This document shows, piece after piece, positions 1-9,600 of a stretch of 64,000 bases of DNA. Location: contig NZ_JPWI01000013.1 of the NCBI RefSeq assembly GCF_003326795.1, positions 62,001-126,000 on the forward strand, read 5' to 3'. The notes beneath the pieces were generated by a model, which searched no databases, was not told the DNA's origin, and was given only the letters and a program-made list of their open reading frames with translations. The position numbers and the translations under genes were made by a program. The DNA is from Thalassospira profundimaris. GTDB lineage: Bacteria; Pseudomonadota; Alphaproteobacteria; Rhodospirillales; Thalassospiraceae. Numbering within the stretch: the stretch's first letter is position 1; each line of letters begins with the position of its first letter.

Positions 1-834
1 CGCAAAATGCTGATCAAGATCGCCATCAAGATATTCGCCAAGGGTGCCAAGCGCACCCGCATGGGCATCAATCAAACCCGCCCCGACCAGACAATTGGTG
101 GTCAGGCCAAGATCAGCCGCACCTTGTGCATCAAGGGTGCCAATCCGTTCACCAACGGCAAGGGCGCTTTCATGCATGTTGATCTTGTCATTAAGGTCTT
201 CCATGCCGATCACCGACAGGAAATCGTGATCCCATGTTTCATCCTGATGGGCAAGATAGGTCCATTTGCAAGTTACCGTACAGCAGGACCGCGCGTTGCT
301 TCCGGTCGCGCGGAAGGACAGAAAATCGGCAAGATCATAGGCCGCCCCCATCTTGTCCCATGCCGGTTTGTTATGGCGTTTAAGCCACATCAGTTTGGGC
401 ATTTCCATTTCCGGGGACATGGTGCCGCCGATATATTGCAAAACCCGTGAGCCGGTGGTGGTGCATTCCTCTGCCTCGCGCACTGCCCGGTGATCCATCC
501 AGACAATTACGTCCCAGTTATTGGCCTCGCCCGGTGTGACGCCCAATGGACGGTTATCCTGATCGCGGATAACCAGCGAACAGGTGGCATCAAATCCGAT
601 GGCGGCGATCTTTTCCGGTGCGACGGCCGATTTTTGCAAGGCGTCGCGCACGGACTGGCAAACCGACTGCCAGATATTTTCCGAGTCCTGTTCGACAAAG
701 TCGGGTTTCGGCCGGTTCATCGCAATGGCATGGACGGCACTGCCAAGCAATTTGCCATTGGCATCAAACACGCCTGCGCGCGCGCTGCCGGTACCGACAT
801 CTACACCGATAAAGCAGGTGTCCTGGGGACTCAT
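1..834 (-). CDS. FGGY-family pentulose kinase (partial, C-terminus outside window)
   Basis: Cytoplasmic ATP-dependent carbohydrate kinase of the FGGY family. Only the first 278 codons are present; the gene runs off the left edge. The phosphate-binding loop GVDVGTGSARAG is at residues 10-21, followed by GFDATCS (about 80-86) and VWMDHRA (111-117). This order fits the ribulokinase-like pentulose kinases better than glycerol kinase. Start ATG at 834 is preceded by GGAGG at normal spacing. It is divergent from a HAD phosphatase and next to a uronate catabolic block, so a ketopentose or polyol substrate is likely. The exact sugar cannot be read from half the protein. Confidence 0.88.
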   Translation of the reverse strand, partial: MSPQDTCFIGVDVGTGSARAGVFDANGKLLGSAVHAIAMNRPKPDFVEQDSENIWQSVCQSVRDALQKSAVAPEKIAAIGFDATCSLVIRDQDNRPLGVTPGEANNWDVIVWMDHRAVREAEECTTTGSRVLQYIGGTMSPEMEMPKLMWLKRHNKPAWDKMGAAYDLADFLSFRATGSNARSCCTVTCKWTYLAHQDETWDHDFLSVIGMEDLNDKINMHESALAVGERIGTLDAQGAADLGLTTNCLVGAGLIDAHAGALGTLGEYLDGDLDQHFA

Positions 835-1024
835 GATGGGTATTCCTCCGCATTTCCCCAGCTTTCAGGTCTGCCCTGATTGCCGGATGCTCTTTTGGTT
901 GGCCTCTTTCATCCTGATTTGATCAAAAGTTCAATAGTTGGTCAAATGTTCATTTTTATTGACGCTGAAACATTTCATTCGTTACGCTGCTTTCATCACA
1001 CAAATGAAACAAGCCAGGTTCAAC
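835..1024. promoter_or_regulatory. Divergent intergenic region with TCAAA-type direct repeats
   Basis: This 190-base gap separates the divergent kinase and HAD genes and must carry both promoters. At about 918-955 two similar segments follow each other, TTGATCAAAAGTTCA and TTGGTCAAATGTTCA (13 of 15 positions shared), which could be a regulator site. No regulator can be assigned to it. Confidence 0.3.
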
Positions 1025-1810
1025 ATGGCCACAAAAAACAATGATGGAAACGGATCGGGAAACGACGGCGGAAGCAAACCGCTTCCGGGTATCGACGATG
1101 TGCCGCTGACGACGGCATCAATTGCCAGGCTGTTTGACGGGTGCAAGATTGTCCTGTTTGATTGCGACGGTGTTCTTGTCGATAGCGAGCCGATCTCGCT
1201 TGCGACCCTTGTCGATGTTCTTGATCACTTCGGAGCCCCGCTGACTCTGGAAGAGGTCGCTGAAAGATTTACCGGCCGGTCAAGCTCCGCCCCGATTGAT
1301 CACATTCGTGCCCTGACCGGGCAGGATGTCGGCGCACAGTTCAAACCGTTCTTTTATCAGAAACTGTTTGCGCGCTATGAGACCGAGCTTTTCAGCATCC
1401 GCAATATTGACGCGGTCCTTGATGCGCTTAAGCAGCGCGCTATTGCCTTTTGCATTTCATCAAGCAGCTCGGTCGAGCGACTGGAAAAAACCATGAGGGT
1501 GACCGGGCTTGGTCCGTGGTTTGAGGACCGGATTTACAGTGCCGACTTCGTCAGGAACGGCAAACCGGCCCCGGATCTGTTTTTGCATGCCTGTGCCGAT
1601 ATGGGCCATGCCCCGGCATCAACCATCGTGATCGAGGATTCCGTTGCCGGGGTGAAGGCGGCGGTGGCCGCAGGCATGAAATGCATTGGCTTTGTCGGTG
1701 GTGGTCATTATGCCGGTCAGGAAGAAATTGCCGCAAACAGGCTTTATGACGCCGGGGCTGATATTGTGATTTCTGATATGGCGGTTCTGGTCGCCGCACT
1801 TGGTTCCTGA
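1025..1810 (+). CDS. HAD-superfamily phosphatase (beta-phosphoglucomutase/phosphatase type)
   Basis: HAD hydrolase, subfamily I, of 261 residues, which probably removes phosphate from a phosphorylated sugar or polyol. The catalytic motif DCDGVLVDSEP is at residues 45-55 (Asp45 nucleophile, Asp47 acid/base). Motif II is in the serine run CISSSSSVE, the motif III lysine is in NGKPAPDLF, and motif IV is VIEDSVAGVKAA. A cap domain lies between motifs I and II. The first 40 residues are a Gly/Asn-rich extension. I chose ATG 1025; an in-frame ATG at 1004 is possible. Its divergent partner is a sugar kinase, so a related sugar phosphate is a reasonable guess. Confidence 0.85.
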   Translation: MATKNNDGNGSGNDGGSKPLPGIDDVPLTTASIARLFDGCKIVLFDCDGVLVDSEPISLATLVDVLDHFGAPLTLEEVAERFTGRSSSAPIDHIRALTGQDVGAQFKPFFYQKLFARYETELFSIRNIDAVLDALKQRAIAFCISSSSSVERLEKTMRVTGLGPWFEDRIYSADFVRNGKPAPDLFLHACADMGHAPASTIVIEDSVAGVKAAVAAGMKCIGFVGGGHYAGQEEIAANRLYDAGADIVISDMAVLVAALGS

Positions 1811-1814
1811 TTTC

Positions 1815-2546
1815 TTATCGCTGGGTCAGAAGTTTCTGATAGCGGGTCTGGCTCAGGCTCAGGTGATCGCGCATGGCCTTGCGTGCGCCGTCATCATCGC
1901 GCGTGGCAATCGCATCGTAAATGCGGCGATGTTCGCCAAGGATCATGTCCATATAGGCCTTGTGATCTTCGGCCTCGGGCGGGCGGCGGCGCAGCTGTGC
2001 ACGGGGGATTGTCTTGTCACCAAGATGTTCAAGGAATTCGGCAAAGCGGCGATTATTGGTGGCTGCGGCAATCGCGCTATGGAATTCGAAATCGGCCAGT
2101 GCAGTCGGTTCGCCCTTTTCAACAGCGCGTTCCATTTTCTCCATGGCCTCGTAGATCTTGGCCTGCTGCGCGACCGAGCTTCGCGTGCAGGCAAGACCGG
2201 CGGCCTCGATCTCGACCGCCATGCGCAGTTCCAGAATTTCAAGTACGTCCGATACCTGCGCATAATCGACCGCAAAGATTGATCTGTCATTGCTCGGTGC
2301 CTGTGGCGCAAGAACAAATACACCCGCCCCCTGACGCGGCTCCAGAAGTCCGTCGGCCTTAAGGGCGGCAATGGCCTCGCGGATGACCGTGCGACTGACG
2401 CCAAACCGTTCGGTCAGAACCGGTTCGGTTGGCAGTTTGCTGCCCGGTTCGCGCTGACCGCTTTCAATTTCCTGCCTCAGGCTGGCAATGACCTTTTCGG
2501 TCAGTGAAACTTTTCGCGGCGTGTTTGACGCACTGGTCTTCTTCAT
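1815..2546 (-). CDS. FadR-family GntR transcriptional regulator
   Basis: Regulator of 243 residues. The N-terminal winged helix-turn-helix spans about residues 12-80 (KLPTEPVLTERFGVSR, then VIREAIAALKADGLL), and an all-helical FCD ligand-binding domain follows. FCD regulators usually bind sugar acids or other carboxylates with a metal ion. It ends only 4 bases after the convergent HAD gene. Start ATG 2546 was chosen because translation further upstream adds unrelated residues before the conserved KVSLTEKVIASLRQEI segment. Its own promoter region carries two similar CCGG(T/A)TATAAAA-like elements near 2563-2590. It is a candidate regulator of the uronate genes to its right. Confidence 0.9.
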   Translation of the reverse strand: MKKTSASNTPRKVSLTEKVIASLRQEIESGQREPGSKLPTEPVLTERFGVSRTVIREAIAALKADGLLEPRQGAGVFVLAPQAPSNDRSIFAVDYAQVSDVLEILELRMAVEIEAAGLACTRSSVAQQAKIYEAMEKMERAVEKGEPTALADFEFHSAIAAATNNRRFAEFLEHLGDKTIPRAQLRRRPPEAEDHKAYMDMILGEHRRIYDAIATRDDDGARKAMRDHLSLSQTRYQKLLTQR

Positions 2547-2671
2547 TTTGCGTGTCCGATAAATCCGGTATAAAACAACCGGATATAAAAATGACAGCCC
2601 GGCGTTAATCTTTGATTGGCGCAATGGGCTTTACCATCTTCACATAATCGAACGGAGATGGTGATGTAAAG

Positions 2672-2683
2672 TCATCATATGAT
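2672..2683. promoter_or_regulatory. Operator-like palindrome ATCATATGAT
   Basis: AAAGTCATCATATGATTTT lies 27 bases before the mutarotase start codon and contains a perfect 10-base palindrome at 2674-2683. Related copies with the core TCATCAT occur at 4705, 6565, 6613, 6718 (inverted) and 6735, each in front of a gene of the same sugar-acid block. This marks it as a likely shared regulator site. Confidence 0.6.
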
Positions 2684-2709
2684 TTTGGTTGGAATTGAGG
2701 CACCACAAG

Positions 2710-3696
2710 ATGTCCAAAAAGGGCGACGCGGAATATCGCTGGAACAGCGGACCATTTCAGATCGGGATTGTTCCCCAGGGCGGGGCGATTTCCCGCATTG
2801 ACTGGATACGCCCCGATGGTCAGGGCATCATCAATCTGTTACGTCCGGTGACCGAACAGGACATTGCATCGGGCAATCCTTCGAGCCTTGGCTGTTTTCC
2901 GATGGTGCCCTTTGCCAATCGTCTGGCCTTTGCCGAGTTCGAGTTTGACGGTCGTATCGTAAAAGTTCCGGCAAACCGCCCGCCCAGTCCGCATGCCATT
3001 CACGGTTTCGGCCGGGGCTCGGAATGGAATATTGAACGCCCGACGGTCGACAGCCTGCGCTTCAATCACAAATATGACGATCCCGAAAGCGGCTTTGTCT
3101 ATGTCGCCTGGCAGGAATTCAAGGTCACCGCACAGGATGTGACGCTTGAAATCGGGGTGCGCCATTTGGGCCGTACACCGATGCCCTATGGCATTGGCCT
3201 GCACCCCTGGTTCCCCGGTGGCGACGATGTGTCGGTTTCCTTCATCGCCACCGACTGTTTTGGCACGGACGAAGACATGTTGCCGACGACCCGCACGGTG
3301 ATTGATCTTGGGCGCGATTTTTCGGACTCCAAGATGATCCGTCATAACCGCGGGCTGGATGTGCATTATACCGGCTGGCACCGCGAAGCGGACATGGTCT
3401 GGGAAGATGCCGGTTACAGCCTGAAAATGCTGGCAAGCGAGCGGTTCGGGAACCTGCAATTCTATATCCCCGAAGACGGCAAGACCTTTTGCGTCGAGCC
3501 GGTATCGCATGTGCCCAATGTGCATAATCGTCCGGAATTCAAGGAATTCGGGGATGTGCTGGTTCTGGATCGTAACCAGACCCTGTCGGGCAGCATGACA
3601 TTGATCCCGACCTTGCTTGCGCGCCCTGATAGCGGGCTTGTCGATGACGATGATATCGCACAGCCCGAAAGCCGGGATTATTCGCTGGTAGACTGA
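2710..3696 (+). CDS. Aldose 1-epimerase family protein (mutarotase)
   Basis: Galactose-mutarotase-fold protein of 328 residues that should interconvert alpha and beta anomers of an aldose or uronic acid. Visible family features are NRLAFAEFEFDG (substrate pocket Asn-Arg), the catalytic His in HAIHGFG, a second His in GIGLHPWFPG, and the Glu in FCVEPVSHVPN. I chose ATG 2710 with GAGG about 9 bases upstream; a TTG at 2689 would add seven unlikely residues. In this block it may supply the beta-pyranose form used by uronate dehydrogenase. That link is an inference from context. Confidence 0.85.
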   Translation: MSKKGDAEYRWNSGPFQIGIVPQGGAISRIDWIRPDGQGIINLLRPVTEQDIASGNPSSLGCFPMVPFANRLAFAEFEFDGRIVKVPANRPPSPHAIHGFGRGSEWNIERPTVDSLRFNHKYDDPESGFVYVAWQEFKVTAQDVTLEIGVRHLGRTPMPYGIGLHPWFPGGDDVSVSFIATDCFGTDEDMLPTTRTVIDLGRDFSDSKMIRHNRGLDVHYTGWHREADMVWEDAGYSLKMLASERFGNLQFYIPEDGKTFCVEPVSHVPNVHNRPEFKEFGDVLVLDRNQTLSGSMTLIPTLLARPDSGLVDDDDIAQPESRDYSLVD

Positions 3697-3778
3697 CCAT
3701 GCGGTCATCTGTTGGCGTGATTTTTCGCCGTGGGGTGGTGGTTGACGGGCTTTACCGCCGGGTGATTTGCCGATAAAA

Positions 3779-3807
3779 CTTACAAGCAAGTTTTACAAGA
3801 TTACAAG
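3779..3807. promoter_or_regulatory. Triple TTACAAG repeat upstream of GntR regulator
   Basis: Three copies of TTACAAG start at 3780, 3793 and 3801, just ahead of the start codon at 3825. The same heptamer occurs in inverted orientation in front of the TRAP transporter (7853-7874). This suggests autoregulation and control of the transporter by the adjacent GntR protein. Confidence 0.5.
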
Positions 3808-3824
3808 CAGGTCCGGGGGACGGA

Positions 3825-4541
3825 ATGGCAGAATTGCTGCTTAAGGCTCAGAAACGCGAAAAACTTGCGGATCAGCTTTATGGCCAGATACTGGAACAGA
3901 TTGTTTCGGGAAATCTGAGCGAGGGGACAAAGCTTCCATCCGAGAACGAGATTTGCGCATCTTTTGGCGTCTCGCGACCGGTGGTGCGCGAAGCATTGCG
4001 CAAACTGCAATCCGACGGGCTGGTCTATGCCCGGCAAGGGGTCGGATCGTTTGTTAAAAAGCGCCCGCCACAGGGCCTGATTGAATTTGGCGGCGTGAAT
4101 GATGTTGCTGGCCTTTTGCGCTGCTTTGAAGCGCGATCCGCGATTGAGGGTGCAACCGCACGGATGGCCGCCGAACGAGCCAGTATGCGTCATCACCGCG
4201 AAATCGAAGGCGCCCTTAAAATGCTTGAACAGGGTGTTGCCGCCGGGGATATTGCCGATAAGGCCGATCTTGATTTTCACATGGCAATTGCCCGCGCCAG
4301 TGGCAATGAAATCTTTCTCACCATTCTCAATTCCCTGCACAATGTGATGCAGAAATCGATGAATGTTGCACTGAATATCACCCGTTCCGGATCGGCTGAA
4401 CGCGCCAAACGGGTGCTGGCCGAACATCGCCAAATCTATGATGCGATTCTGGGACGGGACGGTGAAAGTGCCGAACTCATGATGCGCTATCACCTCCATC
4501 AGGCCCGCCAGCGCGTCACCGATCACGCCTGCGAGATGTAA
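3825..4541 (+). CDS. FadR-family GntR transcriptional regulator
   Basis: Second FCD-type GntR regulator of the block, 238 residues. The winged HTH is at about residues 15-75 (KLPSENEICASFGVSR, then VVREALRKLQSDGLVYARQ), and the C-terminal FCD domain has the metal-ligand pattern DLDFHMAIARASGN and a later LAEHRQIYDAI. It is related to but distinct from the regulator at 1815-2546. TTACAAG repeats directly upstream and in front of dctP make the TRAP operon a likely target. The start ATG 3825 follows GGGGGACGGA. The inducer is probably a hexuronate or an aldarate intermediate, by analogy with family members. Confidence 0.9.
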   Translation: MAELLLKAQKREKLADQLYGQILEQIVSGNLSEGTKLPSENEICASFGVSRPVVREALRKLQSDGLVYARQGVGSFVKKRPPQGLIEFGGVNDVAGLLRCFEARSAIEGATARMAAERASMRHHREIEGALKMLEQGVAAGDIADKADLDFHMAIARASGNEIFLTILNSLHNVMQKSMNVALNITRSGSAERAKRVLAEHRQIYDAILGRDGESAELMMRYHLHQARQRVTDHACEM

Positions 4542-4700
4542 TTTTCCTAACATCGCGATCCGCGCCAAATCCCCGTCAGCTCTTTGCTTGCGGGCTTTTG
4601 GGGTTGGTGCACAGGCATGTCCTGGCCCAACTGACTGTCATTTGAACGGGCAAATAATGTTGACAAGCAGCGACCCGGATGGGCACACCAGAGACCATCA

Positions 4701-4719
4701 AAATTGATCATATGAATTT
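4701..4719. promoter_or_regulatory. Operator-like site AAATTGATCATATGAATTT
   Basis: Near-palindromic 19-mer 12 bases before the lactonase start. It shares the ATCATATGA core with the site at 2672, so the two genes may respond to the same repressor. Confidence 0.55.
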
Positions 4720-4731
4720 ATCGGGGGCTGC

Positions 4732-5631
4732 ATGTCGGGAACAGATCACGGGCTTTATCAGCCGGAAATCCTGCGCGATGAAACTTTCACCTTGGCGGAA
4801 TGCCCGAACTGGGATGGCCTGAAAAACCGGCTTTACTGGACAGACATCCTGAACGGAAAGCTGCATGCGCTTGATATCGAAACAGGTGACCGGCATGTCT
4901 GGGAATTTGATAGTGAACTGGGCTGTTTTGGCCTGACCGATGCCGGGCGGATCATTGTGGCCCTTCGCAAGGACATCCTGTTCCTTGATCCCGAAACCGA
5001 TGAGCGCACCCCGCTTTGCAAGATTGAAGACGGGATCAAAAGCCGCACCAATGATGGCAAGATCGGCCCGGACGGGGCGTTCTGGGTTGGCACCATGGAT
5101 GACAATGCCGACAAGCAGGCAATTGCATCGCTTTATCGCATTACAGCCGATGGCAAGATCGAAGAAAAAGCCAGGGGCTTTAAAATCTCCAACGGTATCG
5201 CCTGGTCGCCGGACGGATCGAAGATGTATCACTCCGACTCTCGCGGACCTTGGGTCAATCGCTGGGACTTTGATGTCGCGACCGGCGATATTTCCAACTG
5301 CACGCGCTTCCTTGATCTTGATGACACGCTCGGGCGTCCGGACGGGGCGGCGGTTGATATGGAAGGCTGCTATTGGTCGGCCGGTGTGTCGGCGGGCAAC
5401 CTGAACCGCTTTGCGCCCGACGGGACGCTTTTGAAATCCATCCCGATGCCGATGCCCAACCCGACCATGCCATGCTTTGGCGGGCCTGATATGAAAACGC
5501 TTTATGTCACCAGTCATCAGGAAGGCTATAGCGCAGAAAAGCGTGCCCAGTTCCCGCATGCTGGCAAGCTGGTGTCGCTGCGCGTTGAAGTTCCCGGTGT
5601 GCCGGTTACCCGGTTCCGCGAAAAGGTCTAG
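4732..5631 (+). CDS. SMP-30/gluconolactonase/LRE family lactonase
   Basis: Six-bladed beta-propeller lactonase of 299 residues, metal dependent, opening a sugar-acid lactone in the cytoplasm. Typical segments are RTNDGKIGPDGAFWVGTMDD (about 103-122), ISNGIAWSPDG and LGRPDGAAVDMEGCYW, which carry the Asn and Asp metal ligands, and CFGGPDMKTLYVTS near the C-terminus. The first motif reads LAECPNWDG rather than the usual EGP-x-W, but the ligand Glu is kept. In this block the natural substrate is probably the galactaro- or glucarolactone made by uronate dehydrogenase. It has its own operator-like site and ends at a strong hairpin. Confidence 0.88.
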   Translation: MSGTDHGLYQPEILRDETFTLAECPNWDGLKNRLYWTDILNGKLHALDIETGDRHVWEFDSELGCFGLTDAGRIIVALRKDILFLDPETDERTPLCKIEDGIKSRTNDGKIGPDGAFWVGTMDDNADKQAIASLYRITADGKIEEKARGFKISNGIAWSPDGSKMYHSDSRGPWVNRWDFDVATGDISNCTRFLDLDDTLGRPDGAAVDMEGCYWSAGVSAGNLNRFAPDGTLLKSIPMPMPNPTMPCFGGPDMKTLYVTSHQEGYSAEKRAQFPHAGKLVSLRVEVPGVPVTRFREKV

Positions 5632-5653
5632 ATCGATTTTTGCCGGTCAAGGC

Positions 5654-5686
5654 AAAAGCCATGCGGCGATGTGCCGCATGGCTTTT
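5654..5686. terminator. Bidirectional terminator hairpin
   Basis: Perfect inverted repeat AAAAGCCATGCGGC / GCCGCATGGCTTTT with a five-base loop, located between the convergent lactonase and hydratase genes. The A and T runs at the stem base serve both strands. Confidence 0.85.
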
Positions 5687-5732
5687 CTGTTTTAGACCTT
5701 GTCGGCGTATACCGGCTAAACGCCAGCGCAGA

Positions 5733-6497
5733 TCACGCCTTGCTGATCTCGGCCGTCACTGTGCCCAATCCGTCAAAGATCGCTTCGATCTTGCCATGCG
5801 GGGTGATGGTTGGAAGCGCGCAGGCACCGGTGGTGATGACGTCACCGGCTTTCAGGCTTTGACCGCGTTTGGCAAGGAAGCCGACCAGATATTCCAGCCC
5901 GCCAAAGATTTCCGGCCAGGCATCGGGATCATCATTGGTGGCAAGGACATTGCCATCGCTTTTGGTGGTCACCGTACCGCCGATGAAACCAAGGTCGCGC
6001 CAGCCGTCAATTTCCTGACCCAGCACGAAATAGCCGGTCGAATTCAGATCGGCCAGTGTCTGAACCGGGTCCTGTTTTTCGTGATAGCGACGGTCAGCAA
6101 TCTCGATGGCCAGATGCATCGACTTGATATGATCGAGAATGTCGCTTGATGTCGCATCCGGGGCAGGGGTGCTTGCCATCACCACGGCAATTTCGGCTTC
6201 GATATTCGGGAAGTTCAGATCATTGGTCGTCAGTTTTGCACCTTCGCCAAGAATGCGGCCGTCAAGCAATGGGCCAACCAGCGGGCCGTCGGCACCAATT
6301 TTTTCCTGTGCCGCACGGGTGGCAACGGCAAGTTTCCATCCCGCCTGTTTTGCCCCGGTCAGGGCAAGTGTTGCATTCTGCACCTCATAGGCCTCGTCAA
6401 ATGATTTCGGCGCAATGTCGGCAGGCAGCGGTTCAATCAGCGTGTGATTGACAAAGGCATCGGCCAGAATGCGGCTGGCGGCTTTGATATCAGTCAT
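5733..6497 (-). CDS. 2-keto-4-pentenoate hydratase / FAH-superfamily protein
   Basis: MhpD-like member of the fumarylacetoacetase superfamily, 254 residues, expected to use a divalent metal to hydrate or cleave a 2-keto acid. Family features include the GWKLAVATRAAQ segment, the metal-binding FPNIEAEIAVVM (Glu-x-Glu) with IEIADRRY following, and the C-terminal DVITTGACALPT. The gene is convergent with the lactonase and divergent from kdgD across a region with several TCATCAT operators, so it belongs to the same regulon. The exact sugar-acid intermediate is not clear; the aromatic meta-cleavage role of MhpD is unlikely here. Confidence 0.82.
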   Translation of the reverse strand: MTDIKAASRILADAFVNHTLIEPLPADIAPKSFDEAYEVQNATLALTGAKQAGWKLAVATRAAQEKIGADGPLVGPLLDGRILGEGAKLTTNDLNFPNIEAEIAVVMASTPAPDATSSDILDHIKSMHLAIEIADRRYHEKQDPVQTLADLNSTGYFVLGQEIDGWRDLGFIGGTVTTKSDGNVLATNDDPDAWPEIFGGLEYLVGFLAKRGQSLKAGDVITTGACALPTITPHGKIEAIFDGLGTVTAEISKA

Positions 6498-6564
6498 TCC
6501 CGGTCTTCTCGGCTGTGAGGGTGAAACAGGTTATGGCCGACCCTAATCGGCTTTGTCGGTAAAG

Positions 6565-6571
6565 TCATCAT
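6565..6571. promoter_or_regulatory. TCATCAT operator half-site (hydratase side)
   Basis: TAAAGTCATCATATCAATC, 68 bases before the hydratase start on the opposite strand. It matches the shared sugar-acid operator core; a second copy, CCAAGTCATCATACCAAAG, lies at 6613-6619. Confidence 0.5.
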
Positions 6572-6704
6572 ATCAATCTGTACGATTCGCCATTTTATCG
6601 CCAAAAACCAAGTCATCATACCAAAGTGCAATGGTTCTAATATCGCCTTGTAAGCGGTGTGTGGCGCAGTTTTCTGCGCATTACAGGTCATCTTGGTAAT
6701 ATGT

Positions 6705-7704
<1,000 letters not shown>

Positions 7705-7739
7705 GCGGGTGGGCCGCAATGACTTGGGGCCTGCCTTTT

Positions 7740-7765
7740 ATCCCGGCAGGTGGTTCTGCCGGGAT
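7740..7765 (+). terminator. Hairpin after kdgD
   Basis: ATCCCGGCAG / CTGCCGGGAT with a six-base loop follows kdgD by about 35 bases. There is no clean T-run after it, so it is only a probable terminator. Confidence 0.5.
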
Positions 7766-7838
7766 CACGATTTGTGACGCCACAAAAAAAACAGGCGCAC
7801 AGAATGACCACCTGGTCTGTTAGACTAGTTGTTAACTA

Positions 7839-7876
7839 ATCTTACAGTTGTCCTTACAAGTGATGAATTGTAAGAT
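7839..7876 (+). promoter_or_regulatory. TTACAAG-type operator upstream of TRAP operon
   Basis: CTTACAA (7853-7859) and TTGTAAG (7868-7874) form a perfect inverted repeat with an 8-base spacer, and another CTTACA copy lies at 7841. The same heptamer is repeated upstream of the GntR gene at 3825. The site is about 80 bases before dctP. Confidence 0.55.
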
Positions 7877-7953
7877 TATACGACAATAAAAAGTTCCCAT
7901 CAGGGAAAACAAGGCTTTAACGCAAGTGACGTAATGTCTCGGGAGGAAACCTA

Positions 7954-8946
7954 ATGAACAATCTTCTTAAAACCACGACGCTGACGATTGCTGCAGCGGC
8001 GGTATCGATGGCGCTGGCAGCCGGTGCGCAGGCAAAAGAATGGCGCGGCTGGAACATCCATCCGCCGGAATATCCGGTTTCGACCGGCATGGAAGAATTC
8101 GCCAGAATCATCAATGAAAAATCCGGTGGCGACCTTGAAGCCAAGGTTTATCACGGCGGTGTTCTGGGCAACCAGCCTGATGCGATCCAGCAGGTCCGTC
8201 TTGGCGGTCTGGACTGGGCTGTTTTCAATCTCGGCCCGCTTGGTGAGGTTGCCCCCGAAGCAAACGTTGTTTCGCTGCCCTTCATCTTTAAAAACGTCGA
8301 TGCCATGCACAAGGTCATGGATGGTCCGGCCGGTCAGCAGATCGCCGATGGCCTGATCAAGGCCGGTCTGCAGCCGCTTGGCTGGTATGATTCCGGTGCG
8401 CGTTCCTTCTATAACACCAAGCACCCGATCAAGACCCCGGCGGATCTCAAGGGGATGAAATTCCGCGTGATGAGCAACGATCTCTATGTCCAGATGGTCG
8501 CGGCCCTCGGTGGTAACGCAACCCCGATGGCCTATGGCGAAGTTTACCAGTCGCTGAAAACCGGCGTCATTGATGGTGCGGAAAACAACTATCCGTCCTA
8601 TGACAGCTCGGGTCATTTCGAAGCTGCCAAATACTACTCGGTGACCCAGCACCTGATCCTTCCGGAATGCCTGTGCATCAACAAGGCGCTTTATGACAGC
8701 CTGTCGGACGACGAAAAGAAAATCGTTCAGGAATCGGCTGATGCATCGGTCACCGTACAGCGCGCTGCCTGGGCCGCACGTGCCGAGAAATCCAAGGAAA
8801 AAGTCATTGCTGCCGGTATCGCGGTCAACGAAGTTGCCGACAAGCAGGCTTTCCAGGATGCAATGCAGCCGGTCTATGACAACTTCCTGAAGTCCAACCC
8901 GGATCTGGCCGATCTGGTCAAAGCCATCCAGGATGCTCAGAAATAA
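7954..8946 (+). CDS. dctP: TRAP transporter solute-binding protein (DctP family)
   Basis: Periplasmic ligand-binding protein of a tripartite ATP-independent transporter, 330 residues. A Sec signal peptide (AAAVSMALAAGAQA, cleavage near residue 28) precedes the mature domain. DctP hallmarks include KVYHGGVLGNQPDAIQQVRLG and the substrate-carboxylate Arg in GMKFRVMSND, followed by KTGVIDGAENNYPSY. The RBS GGAGG is strong. Together with dctQ, dctM and uronate dehydrogenase downstream, the likely ligand is a hexuronate (galacturonate or glucuronate). A stable hairpin after the gene probably raises its dosage over the membrane subunits. Confidence 0.92.
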   Translation: MNNLLKTTTLTIAAAAVSMALAAGAQAKEWRGWNIHPPEYPVSTGMEEFARIINEKSGGDLEAKVYHGGVLGNQPDAIQQVRLGGLDWAVFNLGPLGEVAPEANVVSLPFIFKNVDAMHKVMDGPAGQQIADGLIKAGLQPLGWYDSGARSFYNTKHPIKTPADLKGMKFRVMSNDLYVQMVAALGGNATPMAYGEVYQSLKTGVIDGAENNYPSYDSSGHFEAAKYYSVTQHLILPECLCINKALYDSLSDDEKKIVQESADASVTVQRAAWAARAEKSKEKVIAAGIAVNEVADKQAFQDAMQPVYDNFLKSNPDLADLVKAIQDAQK

Positions 8947-8960
8947 AACATGAACGGTCC

Positions 8961-8989
8961 GAAGGGCGGCGATGATATCGTCGCCCTTC
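8961..8989 (+). terminator. Intra-operon hairpin between dctP and dctQ
   Basis: GAAGGGCGGCGAT / ATCGTCGCCCTTC forms a 13-pair stem (one G-T) with a 3-base loop, followed by TTTCTG. Such a partial terminator or RNA 3'-end protector between a binding protein and its permease genes allows more binding protein to be made. Confidence 0.65.
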
Positions 8990-9054
8990 TTTCTGTCTGT
9001 GGTTATTCTATTTCTGGTTCTGTTGCTGATTAATCCAATTCTGGCGGCGCATAG

Positions 9055-9600
9055 ATGTTTTCCAGCTTTATCAATTTGATTGACCGTCTGGGCGGGGGGA
9101 TTGCCGGGGTTCTGAACCTTATTGGTGGTCTGGCTCTTGTGGCACTGATCCCGAGTTTCGCCTGGCTGGTCTTTGGCCGATATGTTTTGAACGAAACACC
9201 GACCTGGGTCGAACAGATCTCCCTGATCCTTATTGTTCTGATTACCTTTCCCGTGGCAGCGGCCGGTATGCGCGACAACAGCCATCTTTCGGTATCGTTT
9301 TTTCGCGATGCCTTGCCGCCAAGGATTGCGGCAATTGTCGCTGCGATCAGCTACGCGGCCATGGCCTGGTTCGGCTACTGGATGCTGATGGGCGGGATGG
9401 ATCTGGTGGCCTTTAACTGGGCCAAACAGATGCCGATCATTCATATTTCTGACGGATGGCGTTCGGTGCCGATGGCGGTTTGCGGGGCCGGGATCACTTT
9501 TTACAGTCTGGTGCATATTCTTAAAATCATCACCCGCTGGAAAACCATTTCAAATGCCAGCCTTTACCATGACGATTTGTTAAACGAGGATATTGAATAA
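9055..9600 (+). CDS. dctQ: TRAP transporter small permease (DctQ family)
   Basis: Small inner-membrane subunit of 181 residues with four predicted membrane helices (about 13-38, 48-68, 90-112 and 130-155). It contains the DctQ landmark FGRYVLNETPTWVEQISL. It scaffolds the large permease and helps dock the binding protein. Its stop codon is immediately followed by the dctM start, so the two are translationally coupled. The RBS in front is weak, consistent with lower expression than dctP. Confidence 0.9.
   Translation: MFSSFINLIDRLGGGIAGVLNLIGGLALVALIPSFAWLVFGRYVLNETPTWVEQISLILIVLITFPVAAAGMRDNSHLSVSFFRDALPPRIAAIVAAISYAAMAWFGYWMLMGGMDLVAFNWAKQMPIIHISDGWRSVPMAVCGAGITFYSLVHILKIITRWKTISNASLYHDDLLNEDIE

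Noticed and set aside
7951-9516. 521-codon reading antisense to the TRAP genes
   Set aside because: It is a shadow of dctP/dctQ on the other strand; its protein has no recognizable domain, whereas the plus-strand genes do.
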